Shown here: positions 1 through 9,386 of the stretch, in pieces
Position numbering within the stretch: position 1 is the stretch's first letter
Layout of the letters: every line of letters begins with the position of its first letter
Assembly: GCF_001865245.1 (NCBI RefSeq)
Contig: NZ_MKXB01000189.1
Location: forward strand, 1 to 64,000
DNA from: Streptomyces sp. CC53
GTDB lineage: Bacteria; Actinomycetota; Actinomycetes; Streptomycetales; Streptomycetaceae
Reading direction: 5' to 3'
Length of the DNA: 64,000 nucleotides
Program-made: the position numbers and the translations under genes
Notes under the pieces: model-generated
What the model was told of the DNA's origin: nothing
The model's input: the letters and a program-made list of their open reading frames with translations, nothing else
The model's database searches: none

Positions 1-866
1 TGGGGGCGGGTATCCGTCGGATCTGACGGACGAGCAGTGGGCGCTGGTGGAGCCGGTGCTGCCGCCGGCGCGGGTGGGGCCGAAGGGCGGGCGGCGGGAG
101 AAGCACCCGCGGCGGCGGATCGTGGACGCGGTCTTCTACGTGGTGCGGACCGGCGGCTCCTGGCGGCAGCTGCCGAAGGACTTCCCGCCCTGGCCCACCG
201 TGTACTGGTACTTCACCTGGTGGCACGACGACGGCACGGTCGAACGCGTCCACGATGCCCTGCGTGACCGGGTCCGCCAGGCCGACGGACGCAGCCCCGA
301 GCCGAGCGCCGGGCTGATCGACTCGCAGTCCGTGCGCACGGCCGATACCGTTCCCGCTGCGACCAGGGGCTTCGACGCGGGCAAGAAGGTCAAGGGCCGC
401 AAGCGGCTCATCGTCACCGACACCCTCGGCCTGCTCCTGGCCGTCCACGTGGTCGCCGCGAGCGTCCAGGACCGTGACGGCGCGCGACGTCCGTTGCTGT
501 GGACCCGTCTGGACCACCCGGGTGTGAAGAAGATCTGGGCGGACCAGGGGTTCGCCGGGCACCTGGTCCACTGGACAGCCGCAGTCCTCCGCCGCGAGCT
601 GGAGATCTTCCGCAAGGACCCCGGCCAGAAGGGCTTCCAGGTCCAGCCGAAGCGCTGGGCGGTCGAGCGGACGCTGTCATGGATCACCGCACACCGCCGC
701 CTCGCCCGGGACTACGAACAGCAGCCCGCCCACTCCGAGACCATGATCCGCTGGGCGATGATCGGCATCATGGTCCGCCGACTCACCCGCGGCCGACCGG
801 CAACCCGACCCGGTCCCCGACGACTCTCACGTGTCGATCAGTGAGATCTCAAACGCGGTCTGAGCC
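1..866 (+). mobile_element. IS5-like insertion sequence, right part
   Basis: The transposase gene and about 20 bp after its stop, ending near GAGATCTCAAACGCGG, form the right end of an IS5-like element. The exact end is inferred from where the neighbouring minus-strand reading frame stops resembling a protein. The left inverted repeat is outside the window, so repeat pairing and target duplication cannot be checked. Confidence 0.6.
2..844 (+). CDS. IS5-family transposase, 5'-truncated by the window edge
   Basis: Encodes a DDE transposase that runs in frame from the first bases of the window, so the true start lies to the left; the first internal GTG is at 47. The N-terminal part reads LTDEQWALVEPVLPP, then RTGGSWRQLPKDFPPW, the usual IS5-group leader domain. 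The DDE core includes GLIDSQSVRTAD (first Asp), IWADQGFAGH (second Asp) and WAVERTLSWI (Glu region), so the catalytic part looks intact. It lies against a broken minus-strand gene, which suggests that the element inserted there. Confidence 0.9.
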   Translation, partial: GGGYPSDLTDEQWALVEPVLPPARVGPKGGRREKHPRRRIVDAVFYVVRTGGSWRQLPKDFPPWPTVYWYFTWWHDDGTVERVHDALRDRVRQADGRSPEPSAGLIDSQSVRTADTVPAATRGFDAGKKVKGRKRLIVTDTLGLLLAVHVVAASVQDRDGARRPLLWTRLDHPGVKKIWADQGFAGHLVHWTAAVLRRELEIFRKDPGQKGFQVQPKRWAVERTLSWITAHRRLARDYEQQPAHSETMIRWAMIGIMVRRLTRGRPATRPGPRRLSRVDQ

Positions 867-1134
867 ACAACTCGCTCTGAGACGCCAACGGCTCGCGCGA
901 CGTGGCGAGTCGCAGCTCCAGGGTGCGCCGCGACGTGCGCGAGGACCGCGCGGTCGCGGTGGTAGCCGCGTTGCAGCAGGTCCGCACCGAACAGCCTGGC
1001 CGCGCAGACGCACAGGCAAAGTTCCGTGGACAAGGAGACGTAGTCCTCGGCCTGTTGGGCCGTCCACGCGTTCATGGCACCGAGCGCCAAGAGGATGAGG
1101 GCAGTAAAGCGGGCAGATCGGATAGCGGGCTTTG
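866..1134 (-). pseudogene. small putative winged-helix protein cut by the IS
   Basis: A minus-strand frame begins after a strong AAGGAGG site (near 1147) at a CTG codon (about 1134); the first ATG, near 1077, has no ribosome site. It encodes a hydrophobic start (FTALILLALGAMNAW) and ends VARAVGVSERVVAQ, which looks like a DNA-binding helix-turn-helix. The frame then runs into IS sequence at about 866. I read it as a host gene whose 3' end was displaced by the insertion. Family unknown; the CTG start is inferred only from the ribosome site. Confidence 0.35.
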
Positions 1135-1561
1135 ACAGGTGGACCTCCTTGGGGTCGGGCACTCGTAACGAGGCCGAGTGGCGGGCTGCGGGCTGTCGTG
1201 GGACTGGTCGGCGTGCTGCCCGCCAGAAGCCCATACCCCGTCGCTGACCTGGTGTTGTCCGGGACGCTGTACGGTGACATGGTCCCGGAGGAGGTTCCAG
1301 TCCTTTGGGGCTCTTTCTCGTCTGCCGTGGGCGAATGCCCTGCCGGCGCCGCACGTGAGGCGCCCGTCAGCTGGCCCCCTCCGGGCGACAGAACGGCGAT
1401 CTCTTCGCTCCCTCGAGCCTTGGGGAGATTTTCACTGCCGAGGCCCCGCTTCCTACACACAAAGGCACAAACCTGATAGAAGCGCAGTAGGGGGGCGACC
1501 CGCCTTCTAGGCAGGGATCCATGACTCAGCCGCCGCGCACGATATCGAGGACCGTTCACAG
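1135..1561. other. gap with no convincing gene
   Basis: Short open frames here lack ribosome sites and recognisable protein patterns. The segment presumably holds the promoter of the nuclease gene starting at 1562, but I see no clear hexamers. Confidence 0.4.
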
Positions 1562-2754
1562 ATGCTTGCCCTCGAAGCAACGCCAGCCGAGATCGATGAG
1601 CTGGATCAAGGCCAGCGCGACGCTCTTGATGCGTGCGTCATCGCAGCAATGACGTTGTGCACGCCCGAGGGGGATGCGCGGGGTCGTGCGCGCCTCCTGA
1701 TGGAGTGTCACGGCCGCTATACGCGGTCGTGGGGCGTATTCGGTAAAGCAGCTTCGTTCCCTGCCTTCCTGAACCAGTTGCGGTCAGCGCCTGTTGGCGC
1801 GTTGTTGCCGGGGCCTGGGTCGTGGTCAGAGATCTGGGACGTGCGTCTGCTGGAGGATGACGGCACCGCTACGGCCGCTCTTACGCGTCTGATCATGGAA
1901 GCGTCCGATCAGGCCCACGAGGTGCCTGGTCTCTCGGCTGATCTGCGGCACCTTCACAGTGTGCTGCGAGCCCTGGGGAAGCTTCCGCCAGGAGCGCGGC
2001 TGGCTCGCATCGCGGCCGAGGCGGTGCAGCACGCGGTATTTCGTACTTTGCAGCAGGCAGGGTTCGCCGCCTACACCGAAGGCCGCGGGACCTTGGTGAA
2101 CGATCCCGTCCTTGGACGGCGTGCTCTGTCTCGCTATGCCCTTCTCACGGACCTGGGGGTGTATACGGGCATCTCCCCCGTCCAGCAGTTCGCCGGCCGG
2201 TGGGCGCCCTGTCCCCTGTGCAAGGGGACCACGCGGGCAACGCCACGAGGCCACCACGGGGCGGAGTTGGCCTGTGAGGACGAGCGTCATCGCCAACGGG
2301 GTGCGCGCTTCAAGATGGAATCGGACGACGGCCAGTGGCGTCTCAAGCCACTGGGTGAGATCCGGGAGATCCCCGAACTGCGCCCTGTCGAAGGGTGGGT
2401 CGCCCTGTCGTACGGGCTGTGGCAGTGGATCACGATGCCCGGGCTGCTGGAGATCGACCTGGAGGCGCTCGCTTACGGCGCAGGCGCAGATGTACGCCTG
2501 TGGCCGTTCGGCGACAGCTAGACCTCCACATCACAAAGAACGGCACCACCTGGCGTGTCGATGTCAAGACCTGGGCCGACCCACAGGGCATCGCGGAGCA
2601 GATGCGCGCGGATCCGGAGGGCTGCTCGGGCCTGACCGTGGTCATCCCCGAGCACCTGCGCGGATACACCGCTGTGCTCAACCGGGTGCTGGGCCCGTTC
2701 GGCGCGAGGGTGATCACGGATCTGGATCTCATCGCGGAGGTTCGCGCGGCATGA
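1562..2754 (+). pseudogene. PD-(D/E)XK nuclease with zinc ribbon, pPIWI-RE-associated REase-like, frameshifted
   Basis: The first frame (1562-2521, 319 codons) has a long helical N-terminal region, then a zinc-ribbon start CPLCKG at about residue 220 and MPGLLEIDLEAL near residue 298. It stops after RLWPFGDS. The next frame continues without a gap as QLDLHITKNGTTWRVDVKTW and ends at 2754. Joined, the two give a restriction-endonuclease fold with the metal-binding D...DVK signature. A single-base shift near 2515 therefore splits one gene. The zinc ribbon plus terminal nuclease resembles the REase of pPIWI-RE defence islands, but that name rests on memory of the family pattern. The downstream gene overlaps by 4 bp (ATGA). 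Confidence 0.6.
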
Positions 2755-2933
2755 GCCGGACTCTCGCGGCGGCTCTCGCGCTGGCTGAGCACTACTTCCC
2801 GGCAAAGGACGACGCAGGCCGTGCAGTCGTCCGACTGGAGGACGCCCACGTTCTGATGTCAGGGCAGGCGGCACAGGTGTGGGCCGATTGGGACTCGCTG
2901 ACATACCCCGAGCAGCAGCGCATCGGGCGACTA
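2751..2933 (+). pseudogene. hypothetical gene truncated by IS insertion
   Basis: Starts at ATG 2751, overlapping the stop of the nuclease frame, and so was co-translated with it. Only about 60 codons remain (MSRTLAAALALAEHYFPAKD at the start, YPEQQRIGRLG near the end) before the left repeat of the insertion sequence at 2934. No family recognised. Coupling to the nuclease suggests that it belonged to the same putative defence operon. Confidence 0.55.
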
Positions 2934-4031
2934 GGGAGCGTATTGGATCGTGATCAATCTTCGAGTTCTGCCTGCACGGCGGAGTCTGGACAGGTGGAAC
3001 TTCTTGGGTGACTCGCGTGCAACTGACGGATGTGGAATGGGAGTTCATTGAGCCGTACCTGCCGATCGGCGAGTACGGCCCGTACCCCGAGCGGCTGCGG
3101 CAGCAGTTCGAGGGCGTGATCTGGCGGTTCAGGACGGGCGGGCAGTGGCGGGAGATGCCGACGGAGTTCGGCGCCTGGTCGACCGTCCACAACCGCTTCC
3201 GGCAGTGGCGTGACGCCGGGGTCTTCGAAGCGCTGATGGAGGGCCTGATCGCGGAAGCCGCGAAGCGGGGCGAGGTGGACCTGTCTCTGGTCAGCATCGA
3301 CTCCACCACCGCGCGGGCCCACCATGACGCGGCCGGCATGCACCTGGAGGAGGAGGTCCTCACCGCTCTGGAGAAAGCCGCCGCCGAGTCGGAGAAGGCC
3401 AGGTCAAAGGGGGCGACTGCGACGAACAAACCGGGCAGGGGGCCGAAAGCAACCCCGAGCGGGAAGAACGACGACGCATCCGGCGACGGCACAAACTCCG
3501 GCTGAAGGCCGCCCTCCTCGGACGCTCCAGAGGCGGGCAGACCAGCAAGATTCATGTCGCCGGCGACCGGAAGTGCCGCCCGCTGGCGTTCATCCTGACC
3601 GCAGGACAGGCTGCCGACAGCCCGCAGTTCATCCCCGTGCTGAGGAGGATACGGGTCCGCGGGGCCGTCGGCCGTCCCCGCACCCGGCCCGACGCGGTCG
3701 CCGGGGACAAGGCGTACTCGTCCCGCGGCAACCGCGCCCACCTACGCAAACGCCGTATCAAGGCGGTCATCCCTGAAAACTAGGACCAGGCCGCCAACCG
3801 GAGGAAGAAAGGCTCCAGAGGCGGCCGACCCGTCGGCCACGACGCAGACCCCTACAAGGAGCGGAACACCGTCAAGCGTCTGATCAACAAGCTCAAGGCC
3901 TGGCGAGGCATCGCCACCAGATACGACAAAACCCCCGACAGCTACCTCGCTGGCCTTCACCTGCGCGCCTCGATGATCTGGCTCAGAGAGCTCACCCGGC
4001 CCACCTGATGATCACAACCAAATACGCTCCC
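2934..4031 (+). mobile_element. complete IS5-type element (1,098 bp) with inverted repeats
   Basis: The left end GGGAGCGTATTGGATCGTGA and the inverted right end GGGAGCGTATTTGGTTGTGA match at most positions over about 20 bp. The element is flanked by TA on both sides (2932-2933 and 4032-4033), consistent with a short target duplication as in the IS427 group, although TA carries little information. Inside is a two-frame transposase. The sequence left of the element (nuclease operon) and right of it (MMPL exporter) do not belong together, so recombination between IS copies or a deletion next to the element is likely. Confidence 0.85.
3008..4008 (+). pseudogene. two-frame IS5-family transposase with an internal stop
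   Basis: Frame A (3008-3505) gives LTDVEWEFIEPYLP and RTGGQWREMPTEFGAW, ending after the first catalytic Asp region (VSIDSTTARAHHD). The rest (GGQTSKIHVAGD, AVAGDKAYSSRGN, ERNTVKRLINKLKAW) lies in the -1 frame and ends at 4008. An A/B split is normal for this IS group, where programmed slippage makes the full enzyme. In addition, TAG at 3781-3783 (after AVIPEN) interrupts frame B, so this copy is probably dead. Confidence 0.8.
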
Positions 4032-5760
4032 TAAGGGTCGAGGCGGGCGGCGACCTGTTCCTCTCGTTCGAGGAACCGGAGACCGGTACCGGGGAGATCA
4101 TCGGGCTGCTGGCCGCTGTCGTCATCCTGCTGGTCGCCTTCGGATCACTGATCGCCATGGGACTGCCGATCGGCGTGGCGCTCTTCGGCCTGGCACTGGG
4201 CGTGAGCGCGATGCCGCTCCTCACGTACCTGGTGGAGATACCGAGTTGGGCACCGGTGATCGCCTCGATGGTCGGCCTCGGGGCCGGTATCGACTACGCG
4301 CTCTTCCTCGTCACGCGCCACCGCGAACAACTGGCCGCCGGTACGGGCGTCGAGGAGTCCGTCGGACGCGCCGTCGCCACCGCCGGCCAGGCCGTCGTCC
4401 TCGCGGGCGGCACCGTGGTCGTCTCGATCCTGGGTCTCGCCGTCGCCGGCATTCCCTTCATCGCCGCGGCCGGCGTCGCCATCGCCGCCGTGGTGCTCAT
4501 CATGGTCGCGGCGTCGATCACCCTGCTGCCTGCGTTCCTCGGACTCGCCGGGCACTCCATCGACCGGTTCGGCCTGCCCTGGCGCCGCGCCGCGCGGGAC
4601 GGGCACGCCCCCCGCGCCCGGCACCGCTGGCAGCGCTGGGGCACGCACGTCGCCCGCCACGCCGTCGCATACGCCGTCGGTGCCACGCTGCTGCTGCTCG
4701 CACTGGCCGTGCCCGTGCTGGCACTGCGCCTGGGCTTCCCCGACGAGGGCACGCTTCCGGACTCCCGGACCCAGCGACAGGCGTACGACCTCGTCGCCGA
4801 GGGTTTCGGTCCGGGCGCCAACGGCCCTCTCGCCATCGCGGTCGACCTCGCCGGCGACCCGTCGGTGGTCGAGCCGTTGTACGACGCCGTCACCGAGGAC
4901 CCGGGGATCGCGTCGGTGGCACCGCCGCGGATCGACACCGACGCGGGCGTCGCGGTGCTGCTGGCCGTGGCGACCACCGCACCCCAGGACGACGCGACGC
5001 GGGCGACCATCGAGCGGCTGCGCTCCGAGGTCTTTCCCCGGTGCTCAAGGACAGCGGGGCACGTGCCCATGTCGGGGGGCAGACGGCTGCGTTCGCCGAC
5101 CTCGGTGACCGGGTGAAGGACCGGCTGCTCCTCTTCGTCGCCGCGGTGGTGGTGCTGTCGTTCCTGCTGCTGACGGTGGTGTTCCGCTCGCTCCTGGTGC
5201 CTCTGAAGGCCGCCGTGCTGAACCTGCTGAGCATCGGCGCCGCGTACGGGGTGCTGGTGATGGTGTTCCAGTGGGGGTGGGGGGCCTCACTGATCGGCCT
5301 CGAATCCACCGTGCCGATCGTGTCGTTCATCCCGATGTTCATGTTCGCCATCGTGTTCGGGCTGTCGATGGACTACGAGGTGTTCCTGCTCTCCCGGGTC
5401 CGCGAGCACTACCTCGCGACCGGCGACAACGACGGCTCCGTGGTGCGCGGGCTCGCGGGGACCGCCCGGGTGATCACCTCGGCCGCGCTCATCATGGTGT
5501 CGGTGTTCCTCGGCTTCGTCCTCGGTGAGGACCCGACCCCCAAGATGCTGGGACTCGGCCTGGCGACCGCCATCGCCGTCGACGCGACGGTCGTGCGCAT
5601 GGTGCTCGTCCCCGCCACGATGAAGCTGCTGGGCGATGCCTGCTGGTGGCTCCCCGGGTGGCTCGACCGCCTCCTGCCGTCCCTCGACGTCGAGGGCGGG
5701 GGCCGCGGCGTCGAGACCGAGCGGCGGGAGGACCAGGAAGTGAGGCCGCCCGCCCGGTGA
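4032..5760 (+). pseudogene. MMPL-family transporter, N-terminus missing and frameshifted
   Basis: Starts directly at the IS end without a start codon, reading GDLFLSFEEPE, then the membrane block IIGLLAAVVILLVAFGSL. The RND/MMPL motifs GLGAGIDYALFLVTRHRE and GLSMDYEVFLLSRVREHY are both present, so the remnant covers the end of the first half and the whole second half of a lipid/drug exporter. A frameshift near 5040 (after SEVFPR) separates the two parts. Intact relatives are about 700 residues or more. The lost N-terminus and the frameshift make function unlikely. Confidence 0.85.
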
Positions 5761-6195
5761 GCTCGCCGGCACCGCACGCCCGACGGCCGGACGCGCTCAG
5801 CCGATGTCCGGATCACCTGCCTCCGCGAGGGGGCGCTTCGCGAGGTCCGGTCCACCCGCGTGGGCCCTGACCCCCGCCCGCCGAGGTGCCGAGCCGCAAC
5901 GCGTCCCGCGCACCCGCGACGAGCCGATCCGCGTCCTCGTCGTGCGCGGCCACGAGCGGCAGCAGGCCGCGCCGCGCACCCGCGACGGTCACCGTCGCCG
6001 GGGCGTGCACGGCCCGCGCGAACGGGAACGCGGCGGGCTGTGCGGTGGCGCGGCGGCCCCGCATCGCGGTGTCCGCGGTGGCGCCGGACACCGGCACCGT
6101 GGCGTACAGGTGCGGGGCCGCCGTGGCGAGGCGGCCGCCTGCGGGGCGGTCGCCGCCGACCGGGCGCGTCCGCGGTGCGGGACGACGCCGGCGTG
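5761..6195. other. gap with a decayed minus-strand coding trace
   Basis: No complete gene. On the minus strand one frame reads PATVTVAGARRGLLPLVAAH and other protein-like stretches with Streptomyces codon bias, but it has no start and is interrupted, so it may be the remains of a gene that once followed the aminopeptidase. I could not assign it. Confidence 0.35.
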
Positions 6196-7704
6196 TCAGC
6201 CCTGCTGCTCCTTCAGTGCCGCCATCCACGCCTCGACCTCGTCCGCCTGGCGCGGCAGCGACGCGGACAGGTTCTCGTTGCCGTCCTTGGTGACCAGGAT
6301 GTCGTCCTCGATGCGGACGCCGATGCCCCGGTACTCCTCCGGCACCGTCATGTCGTCCGCCTGGAAGTACAGGCCCGGCTCGACCGTCAGGACCATGCCC
6401 GGCTCCAGCGGGCCGTTCACGTACATCTCGGTGCGGGCCGCAGCGCAGTCGTGGACGTCCAGGCCCAGCATGTGGCCCGTGCCGTGCATCGTCCAGCGCC
6501 GCTGGAGGCCCAGTTCGAGGACCTTGTCCACCGACATGTCCCCGAACAGGCCCCACGACACCAGCCGTTCGGCGAGAACCTGCTGGGCCGCGCGGTGGAA
6601 GTCGCGGTAGTGCGCGCCGGGCTTCACCGCGGCGATGCCGGCCGACTGGGCGTCGTACACCGCGTCGTAGATCTTCCGCTGAAGTGGCGTGAAACGGCCG
6701 CTGATCGGGATGGTCCGGGTGATGTCCGCGGTGTACAGGTTGCGGGTCTCGACTCCGGCGTCGAGCAGCAGCAGGTCGCCGGGGCGCACCGGCCCGTCGT
6801 TGCGGACCCAGTGGATGGTCGTCGCGTGCGGCCCGGCCGCGCAGATCGACGCGTACCCGACGTTGTTGCCCTCGACGCGGGCGCGCAGGAAGAAGGTGCC
6901 CTCGATGTAGCGCTCGGAGGTGGCTTCCGCCTTGTCGAGGACCTTCACCACGTCCTCGAAGCCGCGTGCGGTGGCCTCGCACGCGAACCGCAGGTCGTCC
7001 AGCTCGAACGCGTCCTTGATGCGGCGCATCTCGGACAGGAAGACACGGAACTCCTCGTCCCGCTCGGCCGTCACCTTGTCGTCGAGTGCCGCCTCGATCC
7101 CGGAGTCGTAGCCGCGCAGGAGCCGGACCGGGCCCGTCGCCTCCTTCAGCGCCTCGGCCAGCTCGCGGACGTCCTTGCAGGGCAGGCCCAGCAGCCGCTC
7201 GTTCTCGGTCAGGCTGTTGCGGCGGCCGTCCCAGAGCTCACCCTGCGCCGACAGCCAGAACTCGCCGCTCTCCCGGTCCGAGCGGGGCAGCAGATACGCG
7301 GTGGCCTCGTGACCGCCGCCCTGCGTGGGCTCCATGACCAGGACGGCGTCCTCCGTCTGGTCGCCCGTCAGGTAGACGTAGTCGGACGACGGGCGGAACG
7401 GGAAGAACGTGTCGTTGGCGCGGACCTTCAGGTTCCCGGCCGGCACCACCAGGCGCTCCCCCGGGAAGCGGTCGGAGAGCTCGGCGCGGCGGCGCGCGGT
7501 GTGGGCCGCCTGCGGGATGGGCGCCAGGTCGTGGCGCTCGGTGTCCGCCCAGCCCTGCTTCATGTTCTCGGCGAGTTCCTCGCTCACCCCCCGCTCCAGG
7601 CCGTTCTTCCGCTCCTGCACGGGTTCGGTCTGCTCGCCCTCGGGGCTCTCCGGGGCCTGGAGCTCCTGGTCGGGGCCCTGGCTCTCGGACGTCCGCTCCG
7701 TCAA
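6196..7704 (-). CDS. pepP: Xaa-Pro aminopeptidase (M24B)
   Basis: 502 residues from TTG at 7704, chosen because AGGAGG lies 5 nt upstream; longer readings add an unlikely leader. An acidic, Gln/Glu-rich start is followed by the AMP_N domain (residues ~60-230) and the pita-bread catalytic domain. Metal ligands are visible as LLLLDAGVETRNLYTADITR (two Asp), HGTGHMLGLDVHD (His), VLTVEPGLY (Glu) and GIGVRIEDD (Glu). It removes an N-terminal residue in front of proline using two divalent metals, in the cytoplasm. Monocistronic and divergent from the next gene. Confidence 0.93.
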   Translation of the reverse strand: MTERTSESQGPDQELQAPESPEGEQTEPVQERKNGLERGVSEELAENMKQGWADTERHDLAPIPQAAHTARRRAELSDRFPGERLVVPAGNLKVRANDTFFPFRPSSDYVYLTGDQTEDAVLVMEPTQGGGHEATAYLLPRSDRESGEFWLSAQGELWDGRRNSLTENERLLGLPCKDVRELAEALKEATGPVRLLRGYDSGIEAALDDKVTAERDEEFRVFLSEMRRIKDAFELDDLRFACEATARGFEDVVKVLDKAEATSERYIEGTFFLRARVEGNNVGYASICAAGPHATTIHWVRNDGPVRPGDLLLLDAGVETRNLYTADITRTIPISGRFTPLQRKIYDAVYDAQSAGIAAVKPGAHYRDFHRAAQQVLAERLVSWGLFGDMSVDKVLELGLQRRWTMHGTGHMLGLDVHDCAAARTEMYVNGPLEPGMVLTVEPGLYFQADDMTVPEEYRGIGVRIEDDILVTKDGNENLSASLPRQADEVEAWMAALKEQQG

Positions 7705-7912
7705 GACTGCCTCCTGGATCGAATCGGTCAACGGCCGCCCGCAACGGGTCCAGCCGGCAGCCATCGTATGGGTGATCGACGCCCGCGCAGGTCTCAACTC
7801 GTGAGACAGGCCGGGGATCGCCCCCCGGCGGACCGGACCCGGCCCCCGGAGCCGTCAGCCTGCCGGTGGCTTCCAGCCCGCACCCCTCACCAACAGCGCT
7901 TTCGAGCTCATC

Positions 7913-7950
7913 TGTCAACCGTTGACACTGTGGGGTGGCCGAACTAGCGT
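7913..7950 (+). promoter_or_regulatory. sigma-70-type promoter overlapped by a 15-bp palindrome
   Basis: TTGACA (7922-7927), a 17-nt spacer and TAGCGT (7945-7950) form a near-consensus housekeeping promoter about 100 nt before the MFS start at 8052. The palindrome TGTCAACCGTTGACA (7913-7927) covers the -35 box, a typical operator position for a repressor. A similar GTTGACACT half occurs at 15929-15937 before the maoC-like gene. No regulator gene for it is in the window. Confidence 0.6.
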
Positions 7951-8051
7951 CGGCAACCGCCGAATTGGGCAGCGTGGCCCGTTGGACCGGAACAACCCCT
8001 CCGTGCCGAAGGGCCGTTCACGAGGGCGCGAACAGCGCTGACGGGGGAAAT

Positions 8052-9386
8052 GTGTCCGAAAGAACGTCCGGCGACGACCAGGCCGCGCCCGGTCCGGAAT
8101 CCGGAGCAGGGGCCTCGGAAACCGGTGCGGCGCCCCGGAAGGCCGGGCTGGGATCGTACGTCCGGCTGCTGCGCGCACCGGGTGCGAGCCCCCTCGCCTT
8201 CTGGGGCGTCATCGGACGGTTCCCCATCGCCATGCGCTCCATCGGCTGCCTCATGCTCGTCTCCGCCGTCACCGGATCGCTCGGCGACGCGGGCACCGTC
8301 GCGGCGGCCATGCTGGTCTCCCAGGGCGTCGCCAGCCCCGTCCTCGGGCGGTTGGCCGACCGGCACAGCCAGCGGCGGGTGCTGCTGAGCACCTGCCTGG
8401 CGCACGCCGCGGGCATGGCGCTGCTGCTGGTGTCGATCGGGCTGAGGTCCCCGCTCTGGGTGATGGTCGGTGCGGCGGCCCTCACCGGGTGCACCTCGGT
8501 CTCGTTCACCTCGTTCATGCGGGCGCGGTGGGCCGCGTTCGTCGACCAGGGGCTGCTGCGCACCGCGTACGCCCTGGAGTCGATGCTCGACGACACGATC
8601 TTCCTGCTCGGACCGCTGATCGTCACCGCGCTGTCCACCTCCGTGCACCCGTCGGCGGGGCTGCTGACGTGCGCCGCGCTGACCGTCGCCGGGTCGGTCG
8701 GGGTGGCGCTGCACCGCCGCTCCGAGCCCGCGTCCGCGTCCGTCACGGAACCGGGTCAGCGCCCGAAGCGGGCCCTCACCGTGCCCGGGGTATGGATCCT
8801 GATGATCTGCTACGCCGGGATGGGCTTCCAGTTCGGCGCCGTCGACGTCGTGATGATCGCCTTCGCCAGGGAACAGGGCTCGCCGGGCCTCGCCGGCCTG
8901 TTCCTGTCCCTGCTCGCCGTCGGCAGTCTGATCGCGGGGGCGGTGTACGGGGTGGCCGACTGGCGCCTGTCGCAGGCGCGGCTGTTGTGCGTCACCACCG
9001 GCCTGCTGACCGTCGGCGTGATCCCCCTGGCCTTCGTGCACTCCTCCTTGGTCATGTGCTTCCTCGCCGTCGTCGCCGGTGTCGCGATCTCCCCGGCGCT
9101 GATCGCGGGCAGCACGCTGATGGAGTCCCTCGCCCCGAAGGGCTCCCTGTCCGAGGCCTTCTCGTGGCTCACCAGCTGCGGGGCCCTCGGCATCGCCTCC
9201 GGCACCGCCGTGGGCGGTCAGCTGGCGGAACTGAACAGTTCGGCATGGGCCGCGTGGGCCGGCGTCGCGGGCGGCGCCGTCGCCCTGCTGCTGAGCCTGG
9301 CAGGCCAGCCCGCGCTGACGCGCGGCACGACGGATCCGGAGCCGGAAGGGGCGCCGGAGACGGAAACAGCGGCACTGGAGAAATGA
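8052..9386 (+). CDS. MFS transporter of the biosynthetic locus
   Basis: 444 residues from GTG 8052 (GGGGGA upstream); earlier in-frame codons lack a ribosome site. After about 40 polar residues come roughly 12 hydrophobic segments. VLGRLADRHSQRRVLL matches the MFS loop 2-3 signature (G-x-L-a-D-r-x-G/S-r-R). First gene of a seven-gene coupled operon, and probably an exporter of the product, but direction and substrate are inferred only from position. The stop overlaps the next start (ATGA). Confidence 0.88.
   Translation: MSERTSGDDQAAPGPESGAGASETGAAPRKAGLGSYVRLLRAPGASPLAFWGVIGRFPIAMRSIGCLMLVSAVTGSLGDAGTVAAAMLVSQGVASPVLGRLADRHSQRRVLLSTCLAHAAGMALLLVSIGLRSPLWVMVGAAALTGCTSVSFTSFMRARWAAFVDQGLLRTAYALESMLDDTIFLLGPLIVTALSTSVHPSAGLLTCAALTVAGSVGVALHRRSEPASASVTEPGQRPKRALTVPGVWILMICYAGMGFQFGAVDVVMIAFAREQGSPGLAGLFLSLLAVGSLIAGAVYGVADWRLSQARLLCVTTGLLTVGVIPLAFVHSSLVMCFLAVVAGVAISPALIAGSTLMESLAPKGSLSEAFSWLTSCGALGIASGTAVGGQLAELNSSAWAAWAGVAGGAVALLLSLAGQPALTRGTTDPEPEGAPETETAALEK

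Noticed and set aside
1132..1476. 114-codon frame after the first IS
   Set aside because: No ribosome site, no conserved pattern, codon use not Streptomyces-like at third positions.
5030..5060. Programmed frameshift in the MMPL gene
   Set aside because: No slippery heptamer was evident and MMPL genes are not known to use frameshifting; the gene also lacks its start.
5804..6610. Plus-strand frame opposite the end of pepP
   Set aside because: Arg/Gly-rich without a ribosome site, and half of it is antisense to a certain gene.
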